From NCBI GenBank assembly GCA_024225635.1, contig JAAEMK010001108.1:36988-100987 (forward strand): a DNA stretch of 64,000 nt, in the 5' to 3' direction. The notes beneath the pieces are model-generated. The model was given only the letters and a program-made list of their open reading frames with translations, was not told the DNA's origin and ran no database searches. Position 1 is the first letter of the stretch. Every line of letters begins with the position of its first letter. The translations under genes and the position numbers were made by a program. The DNA comes from Desulfobacteraceae bacterium. GTDB lineage: Bacteria > Desulfobacterota > Desulfobacteria > Desulfobacterales > Desulfobacteraceae. Positions 1-9,827 of this stretch are shown here, in pieces.

Positions 1-135
1 GTTCGGGAAAGCCTGGTGGCGGAGGTGTGCCGACGCTGGCAATTTCAAACACCTGTCATCGTCCGCGCGGACGACGGCGACAGCCTTGAAAGACTCAAGG
101 CATTATGCATAAAGGAACATCACAATGACAACTGA
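1..135 (+). CDS. C-terminal end of an unidentified protein (partial, runs off the left edge)
   Basis: Frame 1 is open from the first base and ends at TGA 133-135, giving 44 residues of a C-terminus rich in charged residues (it ends KEHHNDN). Its stop overlaps the start of the next gene at 125 by 11 bases, which suggests translational coupling with the cytochrome c assembly genes downstream. I do not recognise the family from so short a piece. It is listed because the overlap and shared strand make it a likely first member of the same operon. Confidence 0.55.
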   Translation, partial: VRESLVAEVCRRWQFQTPVIVRADDGDSLERLKALCIKEHHNDN

Positions 136-886
136 TCTTCCCCTTTTCATCTATTGGGGCATGGCCGGGTGCTTTTCAACGGCCCTGGTCCTGGGGCTTT
201 TTAAGCAGAGGGGCTTGAGCCGGGCGGCAGGCATTGCCGGAACCCTTGTGAGCGGGGCCGGGGTGGTTTGCCTCATGGTTACGGAACAACGGCTTCCCCT
301 GTACGGCTCCCTTGAGTCCATCATCTATGTTTCGTTTCTCCTGACCCTGCTGGAGCTGTTTGCCGCTCCCCGGGCAAGGGCGGGTTCCAGGAACATCCCC
401 CATCTTCTGGCCCTTGGGATCATCTGTATCCTGCTGACCCTCCAGGTCCGGCGAACCATGGCGTTCAACCCCGATTTTTTCATGTATGATAATCTTTGGG
501 TCAATATCTTTTTTAACCTGCGTCTGGTGGCCGTGTCCCTTCTTTCCTGGGCTGCCGTGCTTTTCCTGGCCGGGGGATGGTCCCTTTCCAAATCAGGGGA
601 TCAGGACCGGGAGGCTCGGGACAGGCTCATGGCGGGGGGGCGCAATTTCCTGTTGACCGGCATTGCCGTCTATCTTTCCAGTGAATGGTCCGGTTCCCTC
701 TGGTGCCTCAACTGGATGGGGGATTCCTGGCAGTGGAGCAGGGGCTTTTTCAAGTCAGGCATCATCTTTCTGCTGGTCATGGCGGCAAGTCATCTGCCTC
801 GGTCCCTGGCAGCTTCAGACAGGGTAAAGGCGCTTTTGGGTTCCTGTCCTGCCGTTTACATTCTTTGGATGCTGTTCCAGCATTGA
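125..886 (+). CDS. CcsA/ResC-like cytochrome c assembly membrane protein
   Basis: This 253-residue protein consists almost entirely of hydrophobic segments (about eight by eye). It resembles the CcsA/CcmC/ResC haem-handling family, which works with ResB to deliver haem to apocytochromes c on the outer face of the inner membrane. The tryptophan-rich signature is present near residue 200 as GDSWQWSRGFF, but the Asp that normally follows the last Trp of the WWD motif is Ser, so the motif is degenerate. A ResB-like gene follows 11 bases after the stop with its own AGGAGG site, which supports the pairing. The family call rests on topology, the Trp motif and the neighbour. A membrane-integral haem-binding subunit of another type is possible. 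Confidence 0.65.
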   Translation: MTTDLPLFIYWGMAGCFSTALVLGLFKQRGLSRAAGIAGTLVSGAGVVCLMVTEQRLPLYGSLESIIYVSFLLTLLELFAAPRARAGSRNIPHLLALGIICILLTLQVRRTMAFNPDFFMYDNLWVNIFFNLRLVAVSLLSWAAVLFLAGGWSLSKSGDQDREARDRLMAGGRNFLLTGIAVYLSSEWSGSLWCLNWMGDSWQWSRGFFKSGIIFLLVMAASHLPRSLAASDRVKALLGSCPAVYILWMLFQH

Positions 887-897
887 CAGGAGGCGTT

Positions 898-1707
898 ATG
901 ATCCGGTTTTTTTCTTCCATTCGACTGACTTTTATATTGCTGGTGATGCTGGTTTTCCTGTTGTGGATGGGCACGGTTTTTTCCCTGTTTCCCGATCTCA
1001 AGGACGGCATCCAGCTCATGAATGACGTCCTGATCTACCAGTGGTTCTTTTCGGCCTGGCATGACGGCTGGATACTGCCGGTCTGGTTCCTCGCCATATG
1101 CGTTGTCGCAGGGCTTCTTTTTGTGAACACCCTGGTGTGCAGCGTCACAAAACAGCTGGTGACGGCCCTGAAGGTGGCGACCCTCAGGCGATGGTCCTTT
1201 TTTATGGTCCATATCTTTTTCCTAGTGGTGCTCTTCTGCCACGGCATTTCGCTGGTGGCCGGGCATAAGACGAGCAACATCGAACTGTTTGAAGGGGATG
1301 TCCATCAAATCGGCAGCCTCACCGTCCAGGTGCAGGGGATCACATTCAGTGACGATTCCGAATTCCTGAAGCTCGGGCCCAGGAAGAGCCGGGAACTCAT
1401 GACCCGGGATAAATTCCACAGAACAGCCAATTTTGCCGAACTCCGTGTCACGGAAGGGGATAAGCCCGCGGTTTCAGGGCGGGTCATGATGCTCTCCCCC
1501 CTTAAATGGGGCATCACCCGGTGCACCCTGACAAAGTTCATCTACGGCAGGGGCAGCCACGAAGGTGAGATCGGCATCAGCCTCAACGTGACCCGGAACG
1601 CGTTTACACAATTGTTTTTCGTAATATATGCACTAATGATATTCTCCCTGGTGTGCTTCATTGTCATTACCTGGACACCCCAGGGTCGAAAAGGAGTGAT
1701 TCAATGA
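898..1707 (+). CDS. ResB-like cytochrome c biogenesis protein, short form
   Basis: The protein has 269 residues. The start at ATG 898 is set by an AGGAGG-type site at 886-892; an upstream in-frame start at 685 would lie inside the previous gene. Three hydrophobic segments occupy the first 120 residues, followed by a periplasmic stretch of about 110 residues and a last membrane segment near residues 236-257. This is the ResB arrangement, but shorter than the usual 450 or more residues. ResB proteins form a complex with CcsA/ResC to ligate haem to CXXCH motifs. The stop overlaps the next start by four bases (ATGA), so the three genes are probably translated together. A reduced ResB for one dedicated cytochrome is an inference. 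Confidence 0.72.
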   Translation: MIRFFSSIRLTFILLVMLVFLLWMGTVFSLFPDLKDGIQLMNDVLIYQWFFSAWHDGWILPVWFLAICVVAGLLFVNTLVCSVTKQLVTALKVATLRRWSFFMVHIFFLVVLFCHGISLVAGHKTSNIELFEGDVHQIGSLTVQVQGITFSDDSEFLKLGPRKSRELMTRDKFHRTANFAELRVTEGDKPAVSGRVMMLSPLKWGITRCTLTKFIYGRGSHEGEIGISLNVTRNAFTQLFFVIYALMIFSLVCFIVITWTPQGRKGVIQ

Positions 1708-2444
1708 ATCAGAAACAGTTGATCGATCTTGTTTTAAGCCAGCTGGACAACCTACCGGACCAGGAGGTCACCCGGCTTACCTATGGAGCGCACATCGTAG
1801 GGGTGGAGAGCCGTACCGTCGGCCTTGCCACCTGGGCCTGCGGAAAACACCCCATTCCCGTTAACACGCTTCCGGAACTTGACGGGTCCTGTTCCGCAAA
1901 GGAGCTTGCCCAGTATCTCCGCGAGGATGATCCCCTGAAAAGTTCCCTGGGCATGGCCGCCCTCAATTCCCTGCTCCCCGATCCCTCCCCCGAAGATGTG
2001 ATTGATGTCAATGCCGGTGATCTGATCCTGGACCTTGGCAAGGAAAAAAGGGTTGCCGTCATCGGCCATTTTCCCTTTGTGGAGCGTATGAAGGGGAAGT
2101 TCAAGGAACTCATCGTGTTTGAGAAAAAGCCCCAGTCCGGGGACCTTGACGCAGATCTTATCCCGGAACGCCTGCCGTCGGCGGATATCGTCGCCGTCAC
2201 GGCCACCACCTTTTCCAACGGCACCCTGGCCGGTATCCTCTCCAATAGCTCGGAATCGGCCGCAAAGCTCATAATCGGTCCCAGCACCCCGGTCTCGCCC
2301 GTCCTGTTTAAGCTCGGGTTCGATTATGTGGCCGGCATCGTGGTCAATGACAAGGAAACCGTGTGGCAGGGAATCGAGGACGGCCGTTCCTTCAAGCAGA
2401 TCAAGGGCGTCCGCCACGTGATCCTCAAGCGGGGTCAGGCCTAG
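1704..2444 (+). CDS. DUF364/DUF4213 family Rossmann-like protein (putative heavy-metal chelation)
   Basis: The protein has 246 residues. The start is ATG 1704, seven bases after AAGGAG (1691-1696) and overlapping the resB-like stop. It has the layout of the DUF4213-DUF364 family: an N-terminal enolase-like part, then a Rossmann-like half with VAVIGHFPFVERM near residue 115, ADIVAVTATTFSNGTL near 165 and the IIGPSTPVSPVLF stretch near 190. Family members are proposed to bind heavy metals or metal-cofactor precursors; no reaction is established. Its position behind haem-handling genes suggests a role in metal or haem supply, which is inference. The last codons (RGQA, stop) lie inside a copy of the GGGGTCAGGC repeat, so the C-terminus may have been reshaped by repeat insertion. 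Confidence 0.8.
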   Translation: MNQKQLIDLVLSQLDNLPDQEVTRLTYGAHIVGVESRTVGLATWACGKHPIPVNTLPELDGSCSAKELAQYLREDDPLKSSLGMAALNSLLPDPSPEDVIDVNAGDLILDLGKEKRVAVIGHFPFVERMKGKFKELIVFEKKPQSGDLDADLIPERLPSADIVAVTATTFSNGTLAGILSNSSESAAKLIIGPSTPVSPVLFKLGFDYVAGIVVNDKETVWQGIEDGRSFKQIKGVRHVILKRGQA

Positions 2445-2555
2445 CACAAATTAAAGGGGTCAGGCTTAGCTTATTGGGCCTTTGTCCTGGAGTTGCGATG
2501 ATGAGGGCAATAAGCTAAGCCTGCCCCCTGCGTTTTCTAAGCTAAGCCTGATCCC
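2431..2555. repeat. Family A REP-like palindrome cluster
   Basis: A first GGGGTCAGGC copy (2431-2440) lies inside the end of the DUF364 gene. An arm of 21 bases starting GGGGTCAGGCTTAGC (2456-2476) pairs with its inverted copy at 2508-2528 with one mismatch. A third partial copy (TAAGCTAAGCCTGATCCC) sits at 2538-2555. The loop of the main hairpin is 31 bases. It lies between convergent genes and could also act as a bidirectional terminator or mRNA stabiliser. The same outer sequence recurs at 27910-28022 with a different inner stem. Confidence 0.8.
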
Positions 2556-2577
2556 GGATGCGACCCCGGATGCGCAA

Positions 2578-4602
2578 TTAACCTTTTGATTCATTATTCG
2601 TCGGGAGCATCTGGTATTTTTTCGGTCCTGTCGGCTGAGCCTTTTCTGGTGGGCCGGGCAGGGAGTTGCGGGTTGCTGTCAAAGGCGGCGTATCGGGTGC
2701 AGGTATTGAACTGTTCCGGGGGGCAGGGCTGGTTCCGGTAATCAGCATCGTAAGCTCGCTCACCAACCCGCGCATATGTTCGGCCTGTGCGTTCATCTCC
2801 TCGGACGCCCCGGCATTTTCGTCGGCATTGGACGCATTTTGCTGGACGATCCTGTCCATCTCGGTCACGGCGGTATTAACCTGGTCGATTCCAATGGACT
2901 GCTCGTTGGAAGCGGTGGAAATTTCGGCAATCAGCTCACGCACCTTGGATGAACTTTCGGTGACCCGGGCGAAGGCTTCATCGCTTTTGGTCACAAGTTC
3001 TGATCCGTACATTACCTTCTCAACCGTCCCCTCGATCATATCCGCCGTATTCCTCGCAGCCTCGGCGGCCCTCATGGCCAGGTTTCGCACTTCATCGGCC
3101 ACCACGGCAAAGCCAGCGCCGACCTCACCGGCCCTGGCCGCCTCCACTGCGGCGTTCAACGCCAGCAAATTGGTCTGAAAGGCGATCTCATCAATGGTTT
3201 TTATTATTTTGGATGTTTCAGTGCTGGCGTTTGATATCTCATTCATTGAGTCGGTGAGTTCCGTCATGGATTGGGCGGCAAGGGTGATAACCTGGTTGGC
3301 CTCTTTTGTCAGGTTGTCCGCCTGGGAGGCATTGGAGGCATTCTGGCGGGTCATGGCAGCCATCTCTTCCAGGGAAGAGGAGGTCTCTTCAATGGAAGCG
3401 GCCTGCCTGGACGACCCTTCCGCAAGTTGCTGGCTGCCGCATGACACCTGACGGGATGCGACGTTTACCTGATCCGTACCGTGATTCAAGCCGCCGACAA
3501 TGCGGAGAATCGGACGGGAGATCCCCCGGGCGACAAACCACAGAAGGATGATCCCGGTCATGGCGCAAAGTATACTGATCCCGACCATTTGCCAAACGGT
3601 TCGCATGGCTGCCGACATCTGGGCAGTGGCCCTGGCAGTGATCTTTTCCGCAGGAACAACAAGGGCAACGCACCAAGGAGTATGGGTCGTGCCTATCTGG
3701 ATCGGCGTAAAGGCCGACAGGTTTTTGTCATCAAGAGCAATCCAGTTTTCTCCTTTGCGAAATCTTTCAATATTTTTTTGCCAGCCCTTATGCATCTCTT
3801 TCGTCATCTTGCCCGCAAAATCGGGCTGTCCGGTCACCCCGGCAAGGGTACCGTTGTGGGAAATAATTATGATACGGGCAAAGCCGTCAAAGATATTCTC
3901 GACATTATCAGCCATCTCTTGAACAAATCCCAAATCCAGATCCACCCCCACCATGCCGTAAAAACTACCATCCACAAGAATAGGCGCCACCAGGGATGTC
4001 ATCAGGGTCGGTTTCCCCTGAACAGGATAGACATAGGGGTCAATGGTGCATTGGCGTTTTGTTCTTTTCGGCAATAGATAGTAGTCTCCGTTTCCCTCCT
4101 TATCGTATTCAACCAGTGCTTCCTTGACGAGACTATCCTGTGCGTCGCGGCTCCAATAGGGGACAAAGCGGCCCGTTTTATCGTGTCCCTCGGTGTCTTT
4201 ATAGAGATCATCCAGGTTGTCCAGGGCATTGGGTTCCCAACCCGAACCTATGCCCACAATATGGGGGGTTCGTTTCAGGACTGTTTTCAGGATAGTGTTC
4301 AGGGAATCCCGGCTATTCAAGTGGCTCTTGCCATCCTTAACGCCTGAAAATGTATCTGCCAGCGTTTGGGCCAGGATCATGGAACCTTCCAGTTTCATCT
4401 TCAAATAGTTTGATTTTTGTTCCACAATGGCTACAGCCTTGGCCTTCGCTTCCTTAATGGCCTCTGCACGGGCATTTTCCGTGGCTATGCGGGCTGTATT
4501 TCTCATATTATAGGCGGAAAAAAGAATAATAATAAAGGCCGTGATGGTCAGACAAACCCCCGCCCAACCAATAATTTTAAGTTGTAGACTTTTGAGTTTC
4601 AT
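2578..4602 (-). CDS. Methyl-accepting chemotaxis protein with dCache sensor
   Basis: This 674-residue protein has a membrane segment at about 9-31, a periplasmic double-Cache domain (about 40-330, with [14 protein letters not shown] and the YWSRDAQ stretch), a second membrane segment near 340-363, and a cytoplasmic signalling domain. The hairpin tip [20 protein letters not shown] lies near residues 470-490 and is followed by [13 protein letters not shown]. It would report periplasmic small ligands to CheA/CheW. The start has AAGGAG upstream. It is the second of two adjacent receptors whose membrane and signalling parts are nearly identical (see 4676-6712), and it ends the operon begun by the solute-binding protein at 7741. 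The ligand is unknown; dCache domains often bind amino acids or other carboxylates. Confidence 0.93.
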   Translation of the reverse strand: MKLKSLQLKIIGWAGVCLTITAFIIILFSAYNMRNTARIATENARAEAIKEAKAKAVAIVEQKSNYLKMKLEGSMILAQTLADTFSGVKDGKSHLNSRDSLNTILKTVLKRTPHIVGIGSGWEPNALDNLDDLYKDTEGHDKTGRFVPYWSRDAQDSLVKEALVEYDKEGNGDYYLLPKRTKRQCTIDPYVYPVQGKPTLMTSLVAPILVDGSFYGMVGVDLDLGFVQEMADNVENIFDGFARIIIISHNGTLAGVTGQPDFAGKMTKEMHKGWQKNIERFRKGENWIALDDKNLSAFTPIQIGTTHTPWCVALVVPAEKITARATAQMSAAMRTVWQMVGISILCAMTGIILLWFVARGISRPILRIVGGLNHGTDQVNVASRQVSCGSQQLAEGSSRQAASIEETSSSLEEMAAMTRQNASNASQADNLTKEANQVITLAAQSMTELTDSMNEISNASTETSKIIKTIDEIAFQTNLLALNAAVEAARAGEVGAGFAVVADEVRNLAMRAAEAARNTADMIEGTVEKVMYGSELVTKSDEAFARVTESSSKVRELIAEISTASNEQSIGIDQVNTAVTEMDRIVQQNASNADENAGASEEMNAQAEHMRGLVSELTMLITGTSPAPRNSSIPAPDTPPLTATRNSLPGPPEKAQPTGPKKYQMLPTNNESKG

Positions 4603-4631
4603 TGTTCTGACTCCTTGATTAAGTCATGCGG

Positions 4632-4667
4632 GTCCGACCTCTGTAAATCCTTTTATGGAGGTCGGAC
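4632..4667. other. Stem-loop between the two chemoreceptor genes
   Basis: GTCCGACCTC (4632-4641) is complementary to GAGGTCGGAC (4658-4667), giving a 10-bp perfect stem with a 16-base loop. No T-run follows on the minus strand, so this is more likely an mRNA processing or stabilising hairpin between cotranscribed genes than a strong terminator. Confidence 0.5.
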
Positions 4668-4675
4668 AAAATATA

Positions 4676-6712
4676 CTAACCGTTTGGGTCATCCCCCGTT
4701 GGGAGCATCTGATATTCCTCCGGCCCTGGCAGCTGAGCCGTTTCTTGTGAGCCGGGCAGGGACTTGTAGGGATCTGCCAAAGGCGGCGTATCGGGTGCAA
4801 GCGCTGACCTGTCTGACCTGTTACGGGGGGCAGGGCTGCTTCCGGTAATCAGCATCGTAAGCTCGCTCACCAGCTTGCGCATCTGTTCGGCCTGTGCGTT
4901 CATCTCCTCGGACGCGCCGGCATTTTCGTCGGCATTGGACGCATTTTGCTGGACGATCATGTCCATCTCGGCCACGGCGGTGTTGACCTGGTCGATACCA
5001 ATGGACTGCTCGTTGGAAGCGGTGGAAATTTCGGCAATCAGCTCACGCACCCTGGATGAACTTTCGGTAACCCGGGTGAAGGCTTCATCGCTCCTGGTCA
5101 CAAGTTCCGATCCGTACATTACCTTCTTGACCGTCCCCTCGATCATATCCGCCGTATTTTTCGCCGCCTCGGCGGCTCTCATTGCCAGGTTTCGCACTTC
5201 ATCGGCCACTACGGCAAAGCCGGCGCCGATCTCGCCGGCTCTGGCCGCCTCCACTGCGGCGTTCAACGCCAGCAGATTGGTCTGAAAGGCGATCTCATCA
5301 ATGGTTTTTATAATTTCGGATGTTTCAGTGCTGGCTTTTGATATTTCATCCATTGAGTCTGTGAGTTCCGTCATGGATTGGGCGGCAAGGGTGATAACCT
5401 GGTTGGCCTCTTTAGTCAGGCTGTCCGCCTGGGAGGCATGGGAGGCATTCTGGCGGGTCATGGCAGCCATCTCTTCCAGGGAGGAGGAGGTCTCTTCAAT
5501 GGAAGCGGCCTGCCTGGATGACCCTTCCGCAAGTTGCCGGTTGCCTGATGAAACATGTCTGGATGCAGCGTTAACCTGATCCGTACCGAAATTCAGGCCA
5601 TCGACAATGCGCAGAATCGGACGGGAGATTCCCAGGGCGACAAACCACAAAAGGAGGAGCCCTGCCATGGCGCAAAGAATGCTGATACCTACCATTTGCC
5701 AGACGGTTCGCATGGCCGCCGACATCTGGGCCGTGGCCCTGGCAGTGATCTTTTTGGCCGGAATAACAAGGGCGACACACCACGGCGTTTGTGATGTCCC
5801 GATCTCTATGGGCGAAAAGGCCGAAAGATTCCTGTCATCGAGCTCAATCCACTTTTCTCCTGTGCGAAATCTTTCAAGCCTCGGTTTCCAGTCGTCATGC
5901 CTCTTTTCAACCGGTTCGCCCACAAACTCGGCCTGTCCGGTCTCTCCGGCAACGGTACCGTTGTGGGAAACAATCATGATCCGGGCAGAGCCGTCAAAGA
6001 TATCCTTGATATTATCCGCCATTTCTTGAATGAATTGCAGATCCATATCCACCCCCACCGCGCCATAAAAAATCTCGTCGACAAGAATAGGCGCCACCAG
6101 GGTGGTCATCAGGGTGGGGGTCCCCTGAACAGGATAGACATAGGGGTCAATGATGCACTGGCGTCTTGTTTTTTGGGGTAATAGATAGTAGTCTCCGTTT
6201 CCCTCCTTATCGTAGTCAACCGATGTTTCCTTGGCGATATTTCCCTGTGCGTCGCGGCTCCAATAGGGAAGAAACCGGCCTGTCATATCGTGTCCCTCGG
6301 TTCCCCTGTAAAGATCATCCAGGTTATCAAGGGCATTGGGTTCCCAGCACGTGCCCGTACCCACAATTTGCGGGTTTCGCTCCAGTACCATTATCATAAT
6401 ATGATTCAGGGAATCCCGGCCCATTTTCAGGCGAACCCTCTTGTCCTTAATTCCAGCAAATGTATCCGCCATTGTACGGGAAATAATCATTGAACCTTCC
6501 AGTTCCGTCTTCAAATAGTTTGATTTCTCCGCGACAATGGCGCCGGCCTTGGCCTTTGCCTCCTTGATGGCCTCTGCACGGGCCTCTCCTATGGCTGTGC
6601 GGGCAGTATTTCTCATATTAACGGCGGAGAAAAGAATAATGACGGAAGCCGTTATGGCCAGACAAACTCCGGCCCAACCAACAATTTTAAGTTGAAGACT
6701 TTTGAGTCTCAT
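4676..6712 (-). CDS. Methyl-accepting chemotaxis protein with dCache sensor (tandem paralogue)
   Basis: This 678-residue receptor has the same architecture as its neighbour: membrane segment, double Cache, membrane segment, then a signalling domain with the identical [20 protein letters not shown] tip. The transmembrane-proximal stretch [20 protein letters not shown] is shared exactly. Substitutions are scattered through the Cache part (for example [13 protein letters not shown]-type surroundings versus [10 protein letters not shown]), so the two may differ in ligand range. AAGGAG precedes the start. It lies 48 bases after the solute-binding protein gene on the same strand, so cotranscription is likely. 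The pair arose by tandem duplication, probably recent or homogenised by gene conversion. Confidence 0.93.
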   Translation of the reverse strand: MRLKSLQLKIVGWAGVCLAITASVIILFSAVNMRNTARTAIGEARAEAIKEAKAKAGAIVAEKSNYLKTELEGSMIISRTMADTFAGIKDKRVRLKMGRDSLNHIMIMVLERNPQIVGTGTCWEPNALDNLDDLYRGTEGHDMTGRFLPYWSRDAQGNIAKETSVDYDKEGNGDYYLLPQKTRRQCIIDPYVYPVQGTPTLMTTLVAPILVDEIFYGAVGVDMDLQFIQEMADNIKDIFDGSARIMIVSHNGTVAGETGQAEFVGEPVEKRHDDWKPRLERFRTGEKWIELDDRNLSAFSPIEIGTSQTPWCVALVIPAKKITARATAQMSAAMRTVWQMVGISILCAMAGLLLLWFVALGISRPILRIVDGLNFGTDQVNAASRHVSSGNRQLAEGSSRQAASIEETSSSLEEMAAMTRQNASHASQADSLTKEANQVITLAAQSMTELTDSMDEISKASTETSEIIKTIDEIAFQTNLLALNAAVEAARAGEIGAGFAVVADEVRNLAMRAAEAAKNTADMIEGTVKKVMYGSELVTRSDEAFTRVTESSSRVRELIAEISTASNEQSIGIDQVNTAVAEMDMIVQQNASNADENAGASEEMNAQAEQMRKLVSELTMLITGSSPAPRNRSDRSALAPDTPPLADPYKSLPGSQETAQLPGPEEYQMLPTGDDPNG

Positions 6713-6760
6713 CGTTCAGGCTCCTTGACTTATTGAATATTGATTGAAACCGGATAATAT

Positions 6761-7741
6761 CTATTTTATGAATCCGTCATGGATGTAGCTGCTCACATCC
6801 TGGGAGGAGTTATATTGTTGGGTGGAGACATTAAACTGATCGGAAATTTTCGTGGAGCCATATAGGGAATCGAGTCCGTCTCCTCTGGTATAAATCTTTT
6901 TGTTTTCTTCCCTGCCTAAGAGATGCGCGCCATTAATCATCTCTTCATAATCTTCAGGAGAGGTTTCCACCCGGGCGCTCATGATCTTGAGCGCTTCTGA
7001 TTTGTTTGCGGGGTCTTGCAGGTACCGGGCGATTTTGAACCAGACCCTGACTACTTTCTGCCATTCCGCCGAATGGTTTACAATGCTTTCATCCGCGACA
7101 AAAAGCGTATCATAGATCAGTCCCGGTAAATCCGCACTGGAGAAGATAACCGTTGCGCCGGGAGAGGCCTTTAACGCTTCCCCGGAGTATGGCTGCCAGG
7201 CGGCGACGGCATCTACCTTTCCAAGTTTTAACGCCAGGGGGAGTTTGTCGGTCGGCAGATTGACAATGGATACGTCGGACTCGGTCATGCCGCTTTTCTC
7301 AAGAGCCTTGCGCAGTAACAGCTGCTCGAGAAGTCCGGTTTCCAGGGCTATCTTTCTTCCGGTCAAGTCCTCAAGGCAGTTGATACCGTTTCTGGCTACA
7401 ATCATGTCCGACCCGTTGCTGTAATCATTGACCAGAATGGCTTTTCCGGGCCTTCCCGACGCCCCTGTGACCAGGGCATCGCAATTTGTCATGCAGACCG
7501 CGTCCAGCTTCCCGTTTGTGAAAGCCTCCATGGAGGTGACATAATCATACCAGAAGAACCTGGCATCGACCCCCGCTTCTTTGAACCACCCTTTCTTAAT
7601 GCCAATCTCCCACGCCACCCAGCCGGGCCAGTCGCTGTATCCGATTTTTAATATCGCATTGTCCCGGGCTGTAGCGGTTCCACCCATGAAGATCATCAAA
7701 ATGAATGCAAGCATCAATGCTTTAAATGATTTTTTCTCCAT
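6761..7741 (-). CDS. NMT1/THI5-like (NitT/TauT type) periplasmic solute-binding protein
   Basis: This 326-residue protein has a signal peptide (about residues 1-25, ending TATA-R). It has the ABC-transporter binding-protein fold of the nitrate/sulfonate/taurine group: KIGYSDWPGWVAWEIGIKKG at the start of the mature part, then GKLDAVCMTNCDAL, LTGRKIALE and GKVDAVAAWQPYS. No permease or ATPase gene is adjacent. Two chemoreceptors follow on the same strand, so it may feed ligand information to them rather than to a transporter, or serve a transporter encoded elsewhere; both are inference. The substrate cannot be read from sequence. Confidence 0.85.
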   Translation of the reverse strand: MEKKSFKALMLAFILMIFMGGTATARDNAILKIGYSDWPGWVAWEIGIKKGWFKEAGVDARFFWYDYVTSMEAFTNGKLDAVCMTNCDALVTGASGRPGKAILVNDYSNGSDMIVARNGINCLEDLTGRKIALETGLLEQLLLRKALEKSGMTESDVSIVNLPTDKLPLALKLGKVDAVAAWQPYSGEALKASPGATVIFSSADLPGLIYDTLFVADESIVNHSAEWQKVVRVWFKIARYLQDPANKSEALKIMSARVETSPEDYEEMINGAHLLGREENKKIYTRGDGLDSLYGSTKISDQFNVSTQQYNSSQDVSSYIHDGFIK

Positions 7742-8095
7742 TTTCGCAGACTCCTTTTTTAGGGGTTAGGGGCTCGAAAATATTTTTTAAAAACGGGGTG
7801 TTACTTTGTTCGTTAGCGAAGGGCGAGTCATGTCTTGATAAATAGTGTACCGCGCATCAGGAAAAGATGAACCACGGGAATCGGAGGATTCTAACGATTA
7901 ACTATAGAGGTGGGTGTGTCTTTTGTCAAGAAAGATTAAATCTCCGGAATATTTGCCGCTGGTATGTTTGTCATGGTGGATGAAAAACAAAAATAAGATT
8001 GTAAAATCTGAAAAATACTGTATAAATCGTGTTTTTGTTAACATTAAATGCCCGGCAGGATTCTGTTGGGCATTGTCACGCATGGAGAACTATTT
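7742..8095. other. Divergent intergenic region with candidate ychF promoter
   Basis: These 354 bases separate the solute-binding protein gene (minus) from ychF (plus). A plus-strand promoter is plausible: TTGTAA at 7999-8004, 16 bases, TATAAA at 8021-8026, about 70 bases ahead of the ychF start. An AT-rich block lies around 7920-8045. I see no small gene or clear operator, and no convincing promoter for the minus-strand operon. Confidence 0.45.
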
Positions 8096-9205
8096 ATGCA
8101 GCTCAACTGTGGTATTGTAGGACTTCCCAATGTCGGGAAATCGACCCTGTTTTCAGCGCTGACCTCTGCCCCTGCAGAGGCGGCTAACTATCCGTTTTGC
8201 ACCATAGAGCCAAACGTTGGCATGGTCAGCGTGCCTGATTCGAGGCTTCACAAGATCACCGGCTTTGTCAATCCGAAAAAGGTTATTCCCGCCGTGGTGG
8301 AGTTTGTCGATATCGCAGGCCTTGTCAAGGGTGCCTCCAAGGGGGAGGGGCTTGGCAATAAATTCCTGGGCCACATCCGCCAGGTCGGGGCCATCATCCA
8401 TGTGGTGCGCTGTTTTGACGACTCCAATGTCGTCCATGTGGATGGCAAGGTGGATCCCTTGAGCGATATCGAAACCATCAGCATAGAGCTTGCCTTTGCC
8501 GATCTTGAAACCGTCCAGAAACGCCAGGAAAACCTGGTCAAGCTTTTGAAGTCCCAGGACAAGGCCGTCAAGGACAAGGCCAAGGCCGTGGAGCCGATCC
8601 TTGTGGAGCTTGTTGAAGTCCTTGAGAACGGAAAACCCGCCCGAAGTCTCGAACTGGACGATACCCAGAAGGAGCTTGTCCGGGATCTGCATCTGATCAC
8701 CATGAAAAAGCAGCTCTACTGCTGCAATGTGGGCGAGGATGACCTGGAAGCGGAGAACGGCTATGTGGCAAAGGTCAGGGAGTTTGCCCAAGCCGACGGT
8801 TCAGGCGTGGTTGTGATCTGCGGAAAGCTTGAGGCTGAGATATCCGACCTGGATTCCCTGGAGGAAAAGGCGGAATTCCTCGAGGCCGCGGGTCTTGAGG
8901 AGTCCGGACTCGACAAGCTGATCCGGAAGGGGTATGAGATGCTCGGTCTCAAGACCTATTTCACCGCAGGGGAGCAGGAAGTCAGGGCCTGGACCTTTCC
9001 GGCCGGTGCAAAGGCGCCCCAGGCTGCCGGCGTGATCCACACCGACTTTGAACGGGGATTCATCAAGGCCGAGGCCTATCACTGCGAGGATCTCTTTGAA
9101 CTGGAGTCTGAGCAGAAGCTCAAGGAGGCGGGCAGGCTCAGGATCGAAGGCAAGGAGTACACGGTCCTGGACGGCGACATCCTCCACTTCAGGTTCAACG
9201 TATAA
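8096..9205 (+). CDS. ychF: Redox-regulated ATPase/GTPase YchF (Obg family)
   Basis: This 369-residue P-loop protein carries [11 protein letters not shown] (G1) at residues 8-18, [20 protein letters not shown] (G3/switch II), and NVGE near residue 205 in place of the usual NKxD. That change is the hallmark of YchF and explains its preference for ATP. A C-terminal TGS domain follows. YchF is a ribosome-associated translation and stress factor. The start at 8096 ([12 protein letters not shown]) matches the family N-terminus and has a GGAG site at 8083-8086; the in-frame ATG at 8048 would add 16 residues not typical of the family. A transcription terminator lies at 9342-9371. Confidence 0.96.
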   Translation: MQLNCGIVGLPNVGKSTLFSALTSAPAEAANYPFCTIEPNVGMVSVPDSRLHKITGFVNPKKVIPAVVEFVDIAGLVKGASKGEGLGNKFLGHIRQVGAIIHVVRCFDDSNVVHVDGKVDPLSDIETISIELAFADLETVQKRQENLVKLLKSQDKAVKDKAKAVEPILVELVEVLENGKPARSLELDDTQKELVRDLHLITMKKQLYCCNVGEDDLEAENGYVAKVREFAQADGSGVVVICGKLEAEISDLDSLEEKAEFLEAAGLEESGLDKLIRKGYEMLGLKTYFTAGEQEVRAWTFPAGAKAPQAAGVIHTDFERGFIKAEAYHCEDLFELESEQKLKEAGRLRIEGKEYTVLDGDILHFRFNV

Positions 9206-9341
9206 TGCTTCTCTTTTGTTGAAAGCAGGTGGATGCCACGATTTCTACCCGCCTGTTTTCAACGGTTTTCCCGATCTGACCGGTCTCCGGTCTATTTCCC
9301 ATTGAATCCGGTTTTGTTTTGGAAGCGGGTTAAAACAAAAA

Positions 9342-9371
9342 AAGGGATTCGGCAAAAATGCCAAATCCCTT
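9342..9371. terminator. Bidirectional rho-independent terminator between ychF and the tRNA genes
   Basis: AAGGGATT-C-GGC pairs with GCC-A-AATCCCTT around an AAAAAT loop. On the minus strand the stem is followed by a run of T (complement of the A-run at 9336-9343), ending the tRNA transcript. On the plus strand it is followed by TTGTATTTTT. Confidence 0.85.
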
Positions 9372-9384
9372 ATTGTATTTTTAG

Positions 9385-9461
<77 letters not shown>

Positions 9462-9521
9462 TCAACCATGCTGCTATATAAATTGTAAAGAAACCAATGT
9501 TACCGGCTCTTTTTTTGTTTG

Positions 9522-9598
<77 letters not shown>

Positions 9599-9658
9599 TC
9601 AACCATACTGCTATATAAATTGTAAAGAAACCAATGTTGCCGGTTCTTTTTTTGTTTG

Positions 9659-9735
<77 letters not shown>

Positions 9736-9746
9736 ACAACCCAGCA

Positions 9747-9775
9747 AACATAGGGGAATCTTGGAGTTAAGTCAA
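9747..9775 (-). promoter_or_regulatory. Promoter of the tRNA-fMet array
   Basis: On the minus strand TTGACT (9770-9775) and TATGTT (9747-9752) are separated by 17 bases. This places transcription start only a few bases ahead of the first tRNA. Confidence 0.7.
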
Positions 9776-9827
9776 GAACTTTTTTTGACTAAAATGATAA
9801 TTGCTTGAAATCTTATGGGAATAAACT

